From an uncultured Desulfobulbaceae bacterium (GTDB taxonomy: Bacteria; Desulfobacterota; Desulfobulbia; Desulfobulbales; CALZHT01), in contig CALZHT010000006.1 in assembly GCA_945787445.1 (NCBI GenBank), positions 1-55,089 of the forward strand: a stretch of DNA of 55,089 bases. Direction: 5' to 3'. The position numbers were made by a program, and so were the translations under genes. The notes under the pieces were generated by a model that had not been told where the DNA came from, searched no databases, and saw only the letters and a list, made by a program, of their open reading frames with translations. How positions within the stretch are numbered: the stretch's first letter is position 1; every line of letters begins with the position of its first letter. Shown here piece after piece: positions 6,982 through 14,850 of the stretch.

Positions 6982-9723
6982 TCAGTTTGTTTTCCGCCCG
7001 GCAAAAACCAAAAAGAGTTGACCAACGATTAAGGGCAGCAGGCTCATGCCGAGGATTAATGCCCAGCCGTGCAAGCCTGGATCCACTACCTTGAGCACCC
7101 TGGCCAGTACCGGAACATGAATAATGGCTACCAGTAATCCGGAACAAAGCATGATAGCCCCCCAGATAAAGGGGTTTTTGACGATGGCGTTGTTCAATAA
7201 CCCTGTGGTGCGATCTCGCATATTAAAAACATGCCAGAGCTGGGCAAAGGCGAGGGTAAGAAAGGAGATGGTAACCGCCTGTTTTTCATTCATATCCAGC
7301 CATAGGAGAGCCAGGGCCAAGGCTCCCAGAACCGAAACGGTTATGGCGAAGCCATAACCTGCAACGCCAAACCAATGACGGGTCGACATGATGGGCTCGT
7401 TGCGGTTTCTTGGCGGTTGGGTCATGATTGCCGCGCTTGACTCACCGGCGGCCAGGGCCAAGGCAGGGAAAACGTCGGTGACAATATTGAGAAACAGAAT
7501 CTGTAGAGGCAATATGGGTAAGGGAGCATTCACAAGCGAGGCCAGGGTTACGGTCATTATCTCACTGATGTTGCATGAGAGGAGATAGATAACAAAGTTT
7601 CGTATATTTTTAAAAATGATCCGCCCCTGCTCCACTGCATGAATAATGGATGAAAAGGAGTCGTCCTTGAGGATCATGTCAGCTGCTTCACGGGCCACCT
7701 GGGTTCCCCTCTTGCCCATGGCAATGCCGATGTCAGCTTTCTTCAGGGCGGGGGCGTCATTGACCCCGTCGCCGGTCATGGCTACAATGGCCCCGTTTTC
7801 ACGGTGGATCGAGATCAAATCAAGTTTTTGTTTAGGACTCACTCTGGCAAAGAGATTAGTTTGCAGAAGCGTGTGTTTCTCGCTTTCAGATAAATTCTCC
7901 GGACTTTTCAGGTCACGGCCGTGGATAACAGGCGCGTTTGCATCATCAACCAGCCCAACGGCCGACCCGATGGCGCGGGCGGTCACCGGCTGGTCCCCGG
8001 TGGCCATGATAATTCTGATTCCGGCACTTCGGCAGAGCTGGACAGATTGTTTCACATCCTCGCGCGGCGGATCGGTGAGGCCGATCAATCCTATAAACAC
8101 AAGGTTTTCGTAGGGGAGCGCGTTTAAATCAGCTACGGTTTTTGTCGCCAGACCAAGGACGCGCAGACCGGCGGCGGCCAGAGCATCATTTTTTTCGCGC
8201 CAGAAGTCTTTAGCGCGCTCAGAGAGCATTTCTTCGCCTTCTTCTGTTAGAATTGCGCTGCTGTCGTGCAGTACGTCTTCAGGCGCCCCTTTTACTGCGA
8301 CTATATAATCATCGGTTGCAGCCTTATGAAAGGTCGCCATCATTTTGCTTTCCGAGTCAAATGCGTCTTCGCGCATCTCGGGCATGCTTTGCTCAAGGCC
8401 CTGCCGGGTCAAACCACAGCGGGCCGCGATAGCGAGCAGTGCGATTTCCAAGGGATCACCTATGGTTTTTCCCGGAGATTTTTTTTCTCCCAAGTCCATG
8501 GAAGCATTGTTGCACAGCACCCCAACCTGGAGAGCTTTCGTTAGGCGAGGGTGATCAGATGGCAAATAGGCACGGCCGTCATGGAGAAATACTTCTGAAT
8601 CTTCTTCTGCTCTCGCATTGATTTCGATATCTCGACCAGCCAACAACAGAGTGGTTGCCGTCAGCCGGTTTTCCGTCAGGGTGCCGGTCTTATCAGTGCA
8701 GATGACACTGGTCGCCCCCAAGGTTTCAACCGCTGCCAATTCTTTTATCAAGGCGTTTCGCCGGGCCATTCGCCAAACACCTCTTGCTAAGGCTATTGTG
8801 GCAACAATGGGCAGACCTTCCGGAATAGAGGCAACTGCAAGGGCAATAGCGGTTTCGATCATTAAAATGAAATCTTTTCCACTTAATATGCCGGTTACAG
8901 CAACGAGAAGTGCAAGACCAAGACAAACCCAGATGAGCCAATGGCCAAGTTGGTTCAACCGTTTTTCCAGCGGGGTGGACTCTTCTTCGGTTTCCTCAAC
9001 CAGGGAAGAGATTTTGCCAAGCTCGGTATGCATGCCGGTATTCACAACTACCGCCTCACCGGAGCCGCGGGTTAAGGCGGTACCTTTAAAAAGCATGTTG
9101 GTACGATCTGCAAGGGTTGCGCTTTCACCAATAGGATCAACCGCTTTACTCACCGGCAGGGATTCACCGGTTAGTACCGATTCATCAGCCTGCAATTTCG
9201 AAGCGTTTATAAGACGAAGATCAGCAGTGACAATATCGCCGCCTTCAAGGATGACAATATCACCCGGCACCAAGGCTTTGGCCGGTATTTCTTTCACTAT
9301 GCCGCTGCGACGGACCCTGGAGCTGACTGTGCCAAGCTTTCGCAGTGCCTCAATGGAGCGGGCCCCTTTCAATTCGGTCAGGAAACCGATAAGCGCGTTT
9401 ATAAGAATGACGACGGCAATGGCAGCTGCCTCAACATAATCACCGAAGACCAACGATAACAGGGCAGCCGCCACCAGGAAGAAAACAATCAGATTTTTAA
9501 ATTGATTGAGGAGAATGGCCCAGGTGTTTTTGGGTTTCACCTCTCGAAGAGCATTGGCGCCAAAGGTATTGCGCCTTTTTCGCACCTCGCCGCTTTTGAG
9601 GCCTTTTTCTGCGGAAACATCGAGGGAGTGCAATATTTCCTGGCTGGGGAGTGACCATGGGCTTGGCGGAAGATCTGCAAGGGGCTTTCGGCTCCTAGGA
9701 ATGCGAAGCGTCAATGTTTTCAT
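6982..9723 (-). CDS. P-type cation-transporting ATPase, probable Ca2+ pump (P2A-like)
   Basis: A 913-residue membrane pump of full family length. TGES (185-188) is the actuator-domain dephosphorylation loop and D344 in CTDKTGTLT is the phosphorylated Asp. TGDQPVTA and TGDGVNDAPAL are the hinge and phosphate-site motifs. PEGLP (301-305) in TM4, CNISE in TM5 and LNIVTD in TM6 match the Ca2+-coordinating residues of SERCA/PMR1 pumps, so Ca2+ export is the best guess; Mn2+ is possible. An N-terminal cation-ATPase domain and a C-terminal helical domain are both present. It lies 8 bp after the small PHA-type gene and 46 bp before the beta-CASP gene, suggesting one transcript. Confidence 0.92.
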   Translation of the reverse strand: MKTLTLRIPRSRKPLADLPPSPWSLPSQEILHSLDVSAEKGLKSGEVRKRRNTFGANALREVKPKNTWAILLNQFKNLIVFFLVAAALLSLVFGDYVEAAAIAVVILINALIGFLTELKGARSIEALRKLGTVSSRVRRSGIVKEIPAKALVPGDIVILEGGDIVTADLRLINASKLQADESVLTGESLPVSKAVDPIGESATLADRTNMLFKGTALTRGSGEAVVVNTGMHTELGKISSLVEETEEESTPLEKRLNQLGHWLIWVCLGLALLVAVTGILSGKDFILMIETAIALAVASIPEGLPIVATIALARGVWRMARRNALIKELAAVETLGATSVICTDKTGTLTENRLTATTLLLAGRDIEINARAEEDSEVFLHDGRAYLPSDHPRLTKALQVGVLCNNASMDLGEKKSPGKTIGDPLEIALLAIAARCGLTRQGLEQSMPEMREDAFDSESKMMATFHKAATDDYIVAVKGAPEDVLHDSSAILTEEGEEMLSERAKDFWREKNDALAAAGLRVLGLATKTVADLNALPYENLVFIGLIGLTDPPREDVKQSVQLCRSAGIRIIMATGDQPVTARAIGSAVGLVDDANAPVIHGRDLKSPENLSESEKHTLLQTNLFARVSPKQKLDLISIHRENGAIVAMTGDGVNDAPALKKADIGIAMGKRGTQVAREAADMILKDDSFSSIIHAVEQGRIIFKNIRNFVIYLLSCNISEIMTVTLASLVNAPLPILPLQILFLNIVTDVFPALALAAGESSAAIMTQPPRNRNEPIMSTRHWFGVAGYGFAITVSVLGALALALLWLDMNEKQAVTISFLTLAFAQLWHVFNMRDRTTGLLNNAIVKNPFIWGAIMLCSGLLVAIIHVPVLARVLKVVDPGLHGWALILGMSLLPLIVGQLFLVFAGRKTN

Positions 9724-9731
9724 AAGGATGA

Positions 9732-10043
9732 TTAACTTCTTGCAGCCAATAACCTGCGGGCGTTGTCCACAATAACTTCTTCAATTTTACTCTTAAACGG
9801 CAGGGCTAGAAGCGGGATCTTGCCCTCAAGACAGACTTCTTGAGAAGCAACATAGAGATTCCCCTCGACAGGCAATCCATACAACCGAAATGCAAAGCGA
9901 ATTACATCATCGGTCCACGATTCTTTGATGTCGGTAATTTGCTCTTGGTATTGGCTTTTCAATTGAGAAAGAAAGCCCTGTATACGTCCCCTTGCATCAT
10001 TTTCGTCCAAGGCATGCTCCAGCGATACGCGAAATTCCTGCAT
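9732..10043 (-). CDS. Polyhydroxyalkanoic acid system family small protein (PF09650-like)
   Basis: A 103-residue soluble protein. The pattern H-x-L-x5-A-R at the N-terminus (residues 9-18), the central SW(T)DDVIRFAF, the G..VEGNLYV strand and the final KIPLLALPFKSKIEEVI resemble the short 'polyhydroxyalkanoic acid system' proteins found near PHA granule genes. The role of that family is not established. No PHA synthase or phasin is visible in this window. Instead the gene heads a minus-strand run with the Ca2+-type ATPase only 8 bp away, which argues for a more general role. The family call is by pattern recognition. Confidence 0.65.
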   Translation of the reverse strand: MQEFRVSLEHALDENDARGRIQGFLSQLKSQYQEQITDIKESWTDDVIRFAFRLYGLPVEGNLYVASQEVCLEGKIPLLALPFKSKIEEVIVDNARRLLAARS

Positions 10044-10164
10044 ACTCTCCTCATTCCCGAATAGTAGTTACAATTTTTAATGTAATTGGAATCGTAAAAT
10101 GTATATTCCAAAAACTGATTACCACTGAAATTCAGTCTTACTCTTCTTTGGTTTAAAACCTCCT

Positions 10165-10232
10165 GACATTTCGACCAAAGGGAGAAATCTTATTGCCCAA
10201 GGTAAAGATTTCTCACATTCGTTCGAAATGAC
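10165..10232. repeat. Dispersed palindromic repeat, copy 2 (GTCATTTCGA family)
   Basis: Same orientation and nearly the same sequence as 2683-2750: GACATTTCGACCAAAGGGAG, then AAATCTT, a variable loop, AAAGATTTCTCACATTCG and TTCGAAATGAC. The loop (TATTGCCCAAGG versus CAACTCCGGAG in copy 1) differs while the arms are conserved, as expected for selection on the hairpin or recent dispersal. Confidence 0.85.
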
Positions 10233-10570
10233 AAAAAAACAGGCTATCAACCCCCTATGAACCAGCGAAACAAAAATGGCTGGAAATGAGTGGTTATCAT
10301 ATTCCAAAAAGAAGGCAACTCCTCCCCTATTTAACTCCGGCAAGAAGAATTAACCTTATTTTTCAGACGATTTCAAGAAGCAGTGAAATTTAAATTTGTA
10401 AATTCCTTCCTAAAACCAGCGAAGTGCACTCGATGAAGATCAGGGCTAAAAATAATTATCTGCTGTTTGCTGAACGCTGATTTATAAATGCTGCCAGCCC
10501 ATTTCCCTTCCCTTCTTTTCTATTCGTATGGCCTTAACAAATTAATACCCTATTATGCATGGTCAGGTTG

Positions 10571-10637
10571 TTCCCGATTAGACGCAAATCAAATCTGAGA
10601 ACAGCCAATGTCAAGCCTGGCAACGGCATGACACCTA
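10571..10637. repeat. Dispersed repeat, copy 1 (AAATCAAATC..GAGA family)
   Basis: The segment CGCAAATCAAATCTGAGA, CCAAT(t)GTCAAG and ATGACACCT also occurs in order at 13979-14034, with small gaps. Both copies lie downstream of minus-strand genes. Function unknown. Confidence 0.55.
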
Positions 10638-10674
10638 ACACATGCATCGCATCTGCATTATTCATTCCCCAGAG

Positions 10675-11313
10675 TCAAAACTCAAAGATCAGCCCGGCGC
10701 CTAATCCTTCAGCCCCTAAATCCTGATCCGCTCCACCGAAGTCATCAACCTGAGAAAAATAATATTCAATAAACAGATAGGTATTATAAATCCCCCAATC
10801 TTTAAGGAATTTTCTTGAAGAAGCCGGTTTAATCCTGTCCAGAAGTAATTGGATACCAGCTCGGGCATGATAACCGCTTTGATCCCCTGTTCTTTTGTCA
10901 TTGTTAAGTTTTACCCGGTAAAAAGTATGGGTAAATCCAATAGCTGTAAATGGCACAAAAAGCTGATCAGTATTGATGATAAGCCGATACTTCAATGAAA
11001 TCTCCACAGGCAGGAGTTTAATATTTACAGTGTCACTGCTTGTTCTGCCGCTTGCCGTCCTGGCATTGGCTTCTTCGGATAAATAGTTCAGTCCCAGATG
11101 AAGGGCGAACTGCTTGCTGAATTTCCTCCCCAGGTCAATTCCAAATGAGCTGACTCTATCTGAATAAACAGAATCCCAATTGTCAATCTGCAGCTCCTGG
11201 ATTCCTCCCTGGAACGCGAATGACCATCTGGGCGACTCGGCAGCAGTCAACGGAAAAGGTAATCCCAGGGTTACAAGGGAGATGATCATAATACCAATAA
11301 AGTACATCCTCAT
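10675..11313 (-). CDS. Predicted outer-membrane beta-barrel protein
   Basis: A 212-residue protein with an N-terminal signal peptide (hydrophobic segment about residues 4-22, then LTAAES) and alternating amphipathic strands rich in aromatic residues. It ends in phenylalanine (LGAGLIFEF), the usual barrel-assembly signal. Strand pairs such as FAFQGGIQELQI, FALHLGLNYL and TYLFIEYYFSQV suggest about eight strands, like OmpW/OmpA-type small barrels. Its start overlaps the stop of the upstream CFI-box gene by 4 bp, so the two are almost surely co-translated. No specific family was recognised. Confidence 0.75.
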   Translation of the reverse strand: MRMYFIGIMIISLVTLGLPFPLTAAESPRWSFAFQGGIQELQIDNWDSVYSDRVSSFGIDLGRKFSKQFALHLGLNYLSEEANARTASGRTSSDTVNIKLLPVEISLKYRLIINTDQLFVPFTAIGFTHTFYRVKLNNDKRTGDQSGYHARAGIQLLLDRIKPASSRKFLKDWGIYNTYLFIEYYFSQVDDFGGADQDLGAEGLGAGLIFEF

Positions 11314-12965
11314 GATTTCATTCTCCGCATGCGTTTGCGTGTAATCAGAGAAGCAAAGATCATGAGACAGGAGAAGACCGCAACACCATGGTTCTTATTG
11401 AGGCGAGATAAGGCAAAAATCACCAATGCATACAAGGCAACCACCCCATTCCCCATGTCATTGTTAAGGAGATAATGGTTGCTGATTTTTCTCAGCACGT
11501 TGCCTTGCTGCTCAAGGTTTGAATCATAGGCAGTTGTGGCAATGAAACAGCTGTATTCATCTTTGAGATTCGGAAACACCACACCCTCTTCAGGAGTATC
11601 AGACACTTCGCTGGAAAGGAGGCCAATAGTTTGATTATCTGTGAGCAATACCTCTATTTCACCGGCCAAGGCACTTTCGTTGTTGTTATTGTCGACTGCG
11701 GTTACTACTGCATACACAGTGGGATTGAAATAGGCGGCAACTGTAATGAAAATCTCCACATCATTTGTCAGACTGGTGATCTGGTGGAATGTATCATTTC
11801 CAATATCCACGGTAGTGCTGTAATTGCCTGAGGTTGTTCCGTAAGAGAGTTGATATCCGGTAGCATTGTTCACCGCACTCCAGGAGATCAAAAGCGTCTG
11901 GTTGCCCGGCATGGTAACAAGACCTGTAGGTGCCGCAAGAATTGGAGCAGGAAAAGCGAGTGCGGTTAGTTGCTGCGTGGTTTGCACAACCGAGACTGGT
12001 GAGTTGCCCTCAGCCGCAATACCATTATAAGGCTCTCCCGCGGCATCGACGTCAAAGTAGAGATTATACCTGGCAATATTAAAAGCATTATTTGCCGACC
12101 ATGACAGGGAAATTGAGCCCTGGCCCTGAGTCGTACCTGTAAGGCCTGATACCGGAAATGGAGCAACATCAGCGTTTTCGCCTCCATAAGCACCTATATC
12201 AGCCGGACTCCCATCCGTATCAAGGCCACTGCCGGCACCAATGGCCGGGGAGCCGGTTTTGAGATGAAAATCATTGTTGTCAGGATCTACAAAGAGCGGA
12301 TCTTCATCAAACACGCTGGTGGCATCGTTTGGATACGATCTGGTCAGGTTGTTGAACAGCAGATTATTATTGAGGGTCAAGGATGTGCTGACGGTAAAGT
12401 TGATATCTTGGTCAGTGCTGGCACTGATGATTGAATTTTGTATGGTAAGGGCTGAGTTGTTGCTGCCTGTTATGGCGGTTGAATTAGCATGGAAAACTAC
12501 ATGTGACACAGTAACCTCTGAATTGTCACAATTAAGCCCGGTATTCATAGTATCAATGATGACATTGGTAACAGTTACACCTATGACATCTTCTGCATTA
12601 ATACCCGTATCGCCGTCCTGGTTGCGGATGGTCACATTCTGCACAGTGACGTTATCAGCAACACTTATAATCGGCGAAGTACTGTTGTTTTCAAGGATGG
12701 TTCTGCCAAGTTCTGCCCCCTGCAGCGTAATATCCGCCTTCATCACAAGATTCAGTTGATATGTTCCTTGGGAAATACAGATGACATCACCGGCAGCACC
12801 ATTATCTATTGCGGTCTGAATGGCATCATTATCCGAAACGGTTTCCGTACAATCCGCAGCAAGAATCCGGTTGGAAGAACAAAGAAGTAGTCCTGAAATG
12901 AACAGAATGCTGAAAAGAATACGACCGGGGTGCGGGAGAATATATGTAAACGTATTGCGATCCAA
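11310..12965 (-). CDS. Secreted parallel beta-helix / fibronectin-like protein with CFI-box C-terminal domain
   Basis: A 551-residue exported protein. A long signal peptide (about residues 15-36) is followed by a right-handed beta-helix of short N-rich turns (about 40-260, with repeated NVTIRNQD and LTIQNSIIS-type coils). Next come Fn3-like strands (about 270-440). The C-terminal CFI-box, SCFIATTAYDS followed by NVLRKISNHYLLNNDMGN, precedes a hydrophobic anchor and a basic tail (RKRMRRMK). CFI-box proteins are known as C-terminally sorted surface proteins of Desulfobacterota and relatives. The normal motif is CFIATAAYGS, so A to T and G to D are slight deviations. Overlap by 4 bp with the barrel gene suggests a secretion or surface-display pair. 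Confidence 0.8.
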   Translation of the reverse strand: MDRNTFTYILPHPGRILFSILFISGLLLCSSNRILAADCTETVSDNDAIQTAIDNGAAGDVICISQGTYQLNLVMKADITLQGAELGRTILENNSTSPIISVADNVTVQNVTIRNQDGDTGINAEDVIGVTVTNVIIDTMNTGLNCDNSEVTVSHVVFHANSTAITGSNNSALTIQNSIISASTDQDINFTVSTSLTLNNNLLFNNLTRSYPNDATSVFDEDPLFVDPDNNDFHLKTGSPAIGAGSGLDTDGSPADIGAYGGENADVAPFPVSGLTGTTQGQGSISLSWSANNAFNIARYNLYFDVDAAGEPYNGIAAEGNSPVSVVQTTQQLTALAFPAPILAAPTGLVTMPGNQTLLISWSAVNNATGYQLSYGTTSGNYSTTVDIGNDTFHQITSLTNDVEIFITVAAYFNPTVYAVVTAVDNNNNESALAGEIEVLLTDNQTIGLLSSEVSDTPEEGVVFPNLKDEYSCFIATTAYDSNLEQQGNVLRKISNHYLLNNDMGNGVVALYALVIFALSRLNKNHGVAVFSCLMIFASLITRKRMRRMKS

Positions 12966-13201
12966 TTTTATTGTATCCGCGGTAATTGCACAAGTATGAA
13001 CATGACCAACCCTTTACTTACAAAGGAAATGTAACTCTTACCATATCTCCTCATACCCTGTCAATGTATTGCATCCAATTCATGTTGGCAAAGGAGATGC
13101 AAATGCCTCTCTCGCGGGTCTGGATGGTTAGAATGTAAAGAGGGGGACAGAAATATATCAAATTATCCCTATCCCCCAAAGATTGATAGTCCCCCATGCA
13201 A

Positions 13202-13324
13202 TTATTTGGATTTTTTCGGCGCTTCTTTTTCCTTCCTTACCATCTTGGTCGGCACAGTCGCCTTGATCTCCTTTTGTTTCAGAGGAAGACACCCACACCC
13301 ACAAGGATCTTTTTGCTTTGTCAT
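13202..13324 (-). CDS. 40-residue Cys-rich peptide with CGCGC motif, ArsR-linked
   Basis: A short frame beginning MTKQKDPCGCGCLPLKQKEI and ending KKSK. It is preceded by a near-perfect Shine-Dalgarno (AAGGAGGTGAT at 13331-13341 on the minus strand), strong evidence that it is translated. P-C-G-C-G-C-L gives three cysteines in five residues, a likely thiol metal site; the rest is Lys/Glu-rich and probably disordered. It lies 63 bp downstream of the ArsR-type regulator on the same strand and has its own copy of that gene's palindrome (13345-13368). A small metal-binding or metal-delivery peptide under ArsR control is inferred. I do not recognise a named family. Confidence 0.7.
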   Translation of the reverse strand: MTKQKDPCGCGCLPLKQKEIKATVPTKMVRKEKEAPKKSK

Positions 13325-13344
13325 TTCTATCACCTCCTTTTTGT

Positions 13345-13368
13345 TTAAGTGTTTTCGCAATAACTTAA
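13345..13368. promoter_or_regulatory. Predicted ArsR operator, copy 2 (before Cys peptide)
   Basis: Perfect half-sites TTAAGT (13345-13350) and ACTTAA (13363-13368), separated by 12 bp containing TTTTCGCAAT. The site lies just upstream of the ribosome binding site of the 40-residue peptide gene. The same arrangement occurs before the ArsR gene at 13811-13834, with 21 of 24 positions identical. Confidence 0.75.
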
Positions 13369-13387
13369 TTAAATTGGCAAAAAAAAT

Positions 13388-13798
13388 TTACTTTTCTGCT
13401 TCTATTTCTTTTACCCTTTCCCGGACAACATTGAGCTCTTTTTGCAGCTCTACCTCATATTTTTTAAGTGCCGCCAAGGTTGCCTTGCTTCGTTCTTTTT
13501 CCTTTAATTTGCCTGTACCCTGGCACCCACATGTGCAAACTTCATTCAAAATTTTCCGACAACTTTCCATGGCCTTTTCATTTATTGAATACGGAATCCA
13601 ATACCCCTGCCGTTCACTTCTTACCAAACCTGCCTGTTTGAGTATTTTAAGATGTTGCGATATCGCCGGGGGTGTTAAGCCAAGGTTACTTGATATTTCT
13701 TTTACTCCGAGAGGCCCTTTGGCTTTGAGAAGTTCAATAATATTTACACGTGTTTCAACGCTTAATACTTTAAATATATCGGCCGGGTCAATGATCAT
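13388..13798 (-). CDS. ArsR/SmtB-family winged-helix regulator with C-terminal CxCxC and coiled coil
   Basis: A 136-residue repressor-type protein. The winged helix spans about residues 5-80 (FKVLSVETRVNIIELLKAKG; recognition helix around LTPPAISQHLKILKQAGLV). It is followed by C-T-C-G-C near residue 88-92 and then a charged coiled coil to the end (KATLAALKKYEVELQKELN). Typical ArsR sensors carry Cys in the alpha-3 helix (ELCVCD); that is absent here, so the CTCGC segment, with another Cys at about 80, is the likely metal or thiol sensor. Its own promoter has the palindrome at 13810-13835, so autoregulation is likely. The 40-residue Cys peptide downstream is the apparent target. Confidence 0.85.
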   Translation of the reverse strand: MIIDPADIFKVLSVETRVNIIELLKAKGPLGVKEISSNLGLTPPAISQHLKILKQAGLVRSERQGYWIPYSINEKAMESCRKILNEVCTCGCQGTGKLKEKERSKATLAALKKYEVELQKELNVVRERVKEIEAEK

Positions 13799-13809
13799 AA
13801 GGCAAACCT

Positions 13810-13835
13810 ATTAAGTAATTTCGCAATGACTTAAT
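13810..13835. promoter_or_regulatory. Predicted ArsR operator, copy 1 (before arsR-type gene)
   Basis: Half-sites ATTAAGT (13810-13816) and ACTTAAT (13829-13835) form a perfect 7-bp inverted repeat around AATTTCGCAATG. It lies 12 bp upstream of the regulator's ATG, where it would block transcription or initiation. Shared with 13345-13368 at identical spacing. Confidence 0.78.
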
Positions 13836-13978
13836 CATAGATCACTGAATCGATTCTGTCAAACTTTTTTTGGGATAGATTTTTGGAGGATTCAGGGGTA
13901 TATCGTAACTATATGAAATTGAAACAATTTATTTTCTTTTAGCGTTAGCTGCCAGTAGTCTTAGACTTTAGACTGGGA

Positions 13979-14034
13979 TTCAAATCAGCCGTAAATCAAA
14001 TCCGAGACTACCCAATTGTCAAGAATGACACCTG
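13979..14034. repeat. Dispersed repeat, copy 2 (AAATCAAATC..GAGA family)
   Basis: Contains CGTAAATCAAATCCGAGA, CCCAATTGTCAAG and AATGACACCTGAA, matching 10571-10637 in order. It lies between the CPBP protease gene and the ArsR operator. Confidence 0.55.
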
Positions 14035-14078
14035 AATATCTTGAGCCTATGGAGCGAAGGGTTTGGCGGGACACAGGC

Positions 14079-14657
14079 CTAATTATCCTTCTTTAGTGAG
14101 TTATTGGGCGTATCTTCTCTATCTGATGAATAGATTCCGGCGAGCAGGTTGAAAGCGAAAACATTATAGATGGAGTGGACCATCATGGGGATGAATATGT
14201 TGCCCGAATAATGAAAAACAGCTCCGAGGTAGTATCCTATTGCAGTGGCCAACAAAAAATAGCCGAAGGTAACAAAATGGAGGGCGCCGAAAATGACACT
14301 GGCGATTGTAATGCCCCATAGCGGTTGGAGAAGCCCCCTGAAAAAGAATTCCTCGGAAAAACCGGCCAGAAAAGAGATATATATTTTTTCACGGTGATTT
14401 AATGCAAACAACAACTCCTGTAGCACTTCCAGTTTTTCAATAATCCGGGGAATGAAAAAATTTTCGCGCGTAACAAGAAAATAAACAAATGATATCAATA
14501 CAATAGAGCACACCAGCACTAGAAGAAAAAATTGCAGGTCCAATGCAAGCGGATGGGGGAAATAGTTTTTAAAAAACAGTTTGTTGAGAATAACCGTCAC
14601 AAACACCAAGCCAAGGGTGTAAACGCTTACTATCCGTAGAAACCATTTTTTCGGCAT
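14079..14657 (-). CDS. CPBP-family intramembrane glutamic endopeptidase (CAAX-type)
   Basis: A 192-residue multi-pass membrane protein with about five to six hydrophobic segments. The three ABI/CPBP motifs are present: E102-E103-x3-R107 (SEEFFFRGLLQP), F-x3-H127 (FGALHFVTFG) and H161-x3-N165 (HSIYNVF). Such proteases cleave within or near the membrane; bacterial members process prenylated or pheromone peptides, or protect against bacteriocins. The substrate is unknown here. The ATG at 14657 has a GAGG about 11 bp upstream. The gene stands alone between repeat-rich spacers. Confidence 0.88.
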   Translation of the reverse strand: MPKKWFLRIVSVYTLGLVFVTVILNKLFFKNYFPHPLALDLQFFLLVLVCSIVLISFVYFLVTRENFFIPRIIEKLEVLQELLFALNHREKIYISFLAGFSEEFFFRGLLQPLWGITIASVIFGALHFVTFGYFLLATAIGYYLGAVFHYSGNIFIPMMVHSIYNVFAFNLLAGIYSSDREDTPNNSLKKDN

Positions 14658-14679
14658 TTTTTTAAGCGCCTCAAGTTTG

Positions 14680-14820
14680 AAATGTCTAAAGTGCCTAAAG
14701 TTTGAAGTGCACTAAAGCACCCTAAAAATAAGGGCATAAATGTCTAAAGTTGAGGTGTTTTGAGGTGTTTTTCTGATCAGACACTTCATTTATCTCCAGG
14801 CACTTTAAACTTTGGGCACT
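14680..14820. repeat. Short CTAAAGT direct and inverted repeats
   Basis: TGTCTAAAGT occurs at about 14683 and 14741, GCCTAAAGT at about 14692, and the inverse CACTTTAAACTTTGGGCAC at about 14801. GAGGTGTTT is also tandemly repeated at about 14752-14771. No reading frame is conserved. This is probably a decayed palindromic repeat cluster. Confidence 0.45.
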
Positions 14821-14850
14821 CTGGCCAAGGGCGAGCCGAAACCGGCAGCC

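Larger units (their letters stand above)
10044..10674. other. Intergenic stretch with two dispersed repeats and no gene
   Basis: About 630 bp between two minus-strand genes. It holds the second copy of the GTCATTTCGA palindrome (10165-10232) and one copy of a second repeat (10571-10637). The reading frames across it are repeat-derived and have no protein-like composition. Confidence 0.5.

Noticed and set aside
8618-9439. 273-residue plus-strand frame inside the P-type ATPase gene
   Set aside because: It lies wholly antisense to a well-conserved pump gene, has Ser/Ala/Arg-rich composition typical of a shadow frame and no ribosome site.
10119-10343. 74-residue minus-strand frame
   Set aside because: It is made of the dispersed GTCATTTCGA repeat and flanks; the similar sequence at 2.7 kb does not keep the frame open.
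13128-13198. GGGGGACAGAAATAT..CTATCCCCC stretch as a possible REP-element end
   Set aside because: The pairing is weak and interrupted, and no Y1-type transposase frame lies beside it.
13206-13814. 202-residue plus-strand frame across the ArsR region
   Set aside because: Antisense to both the ArsR gene and the Cys peptide, and it would run over both operators. The minus-strand genes have ribosome sites and domain support.
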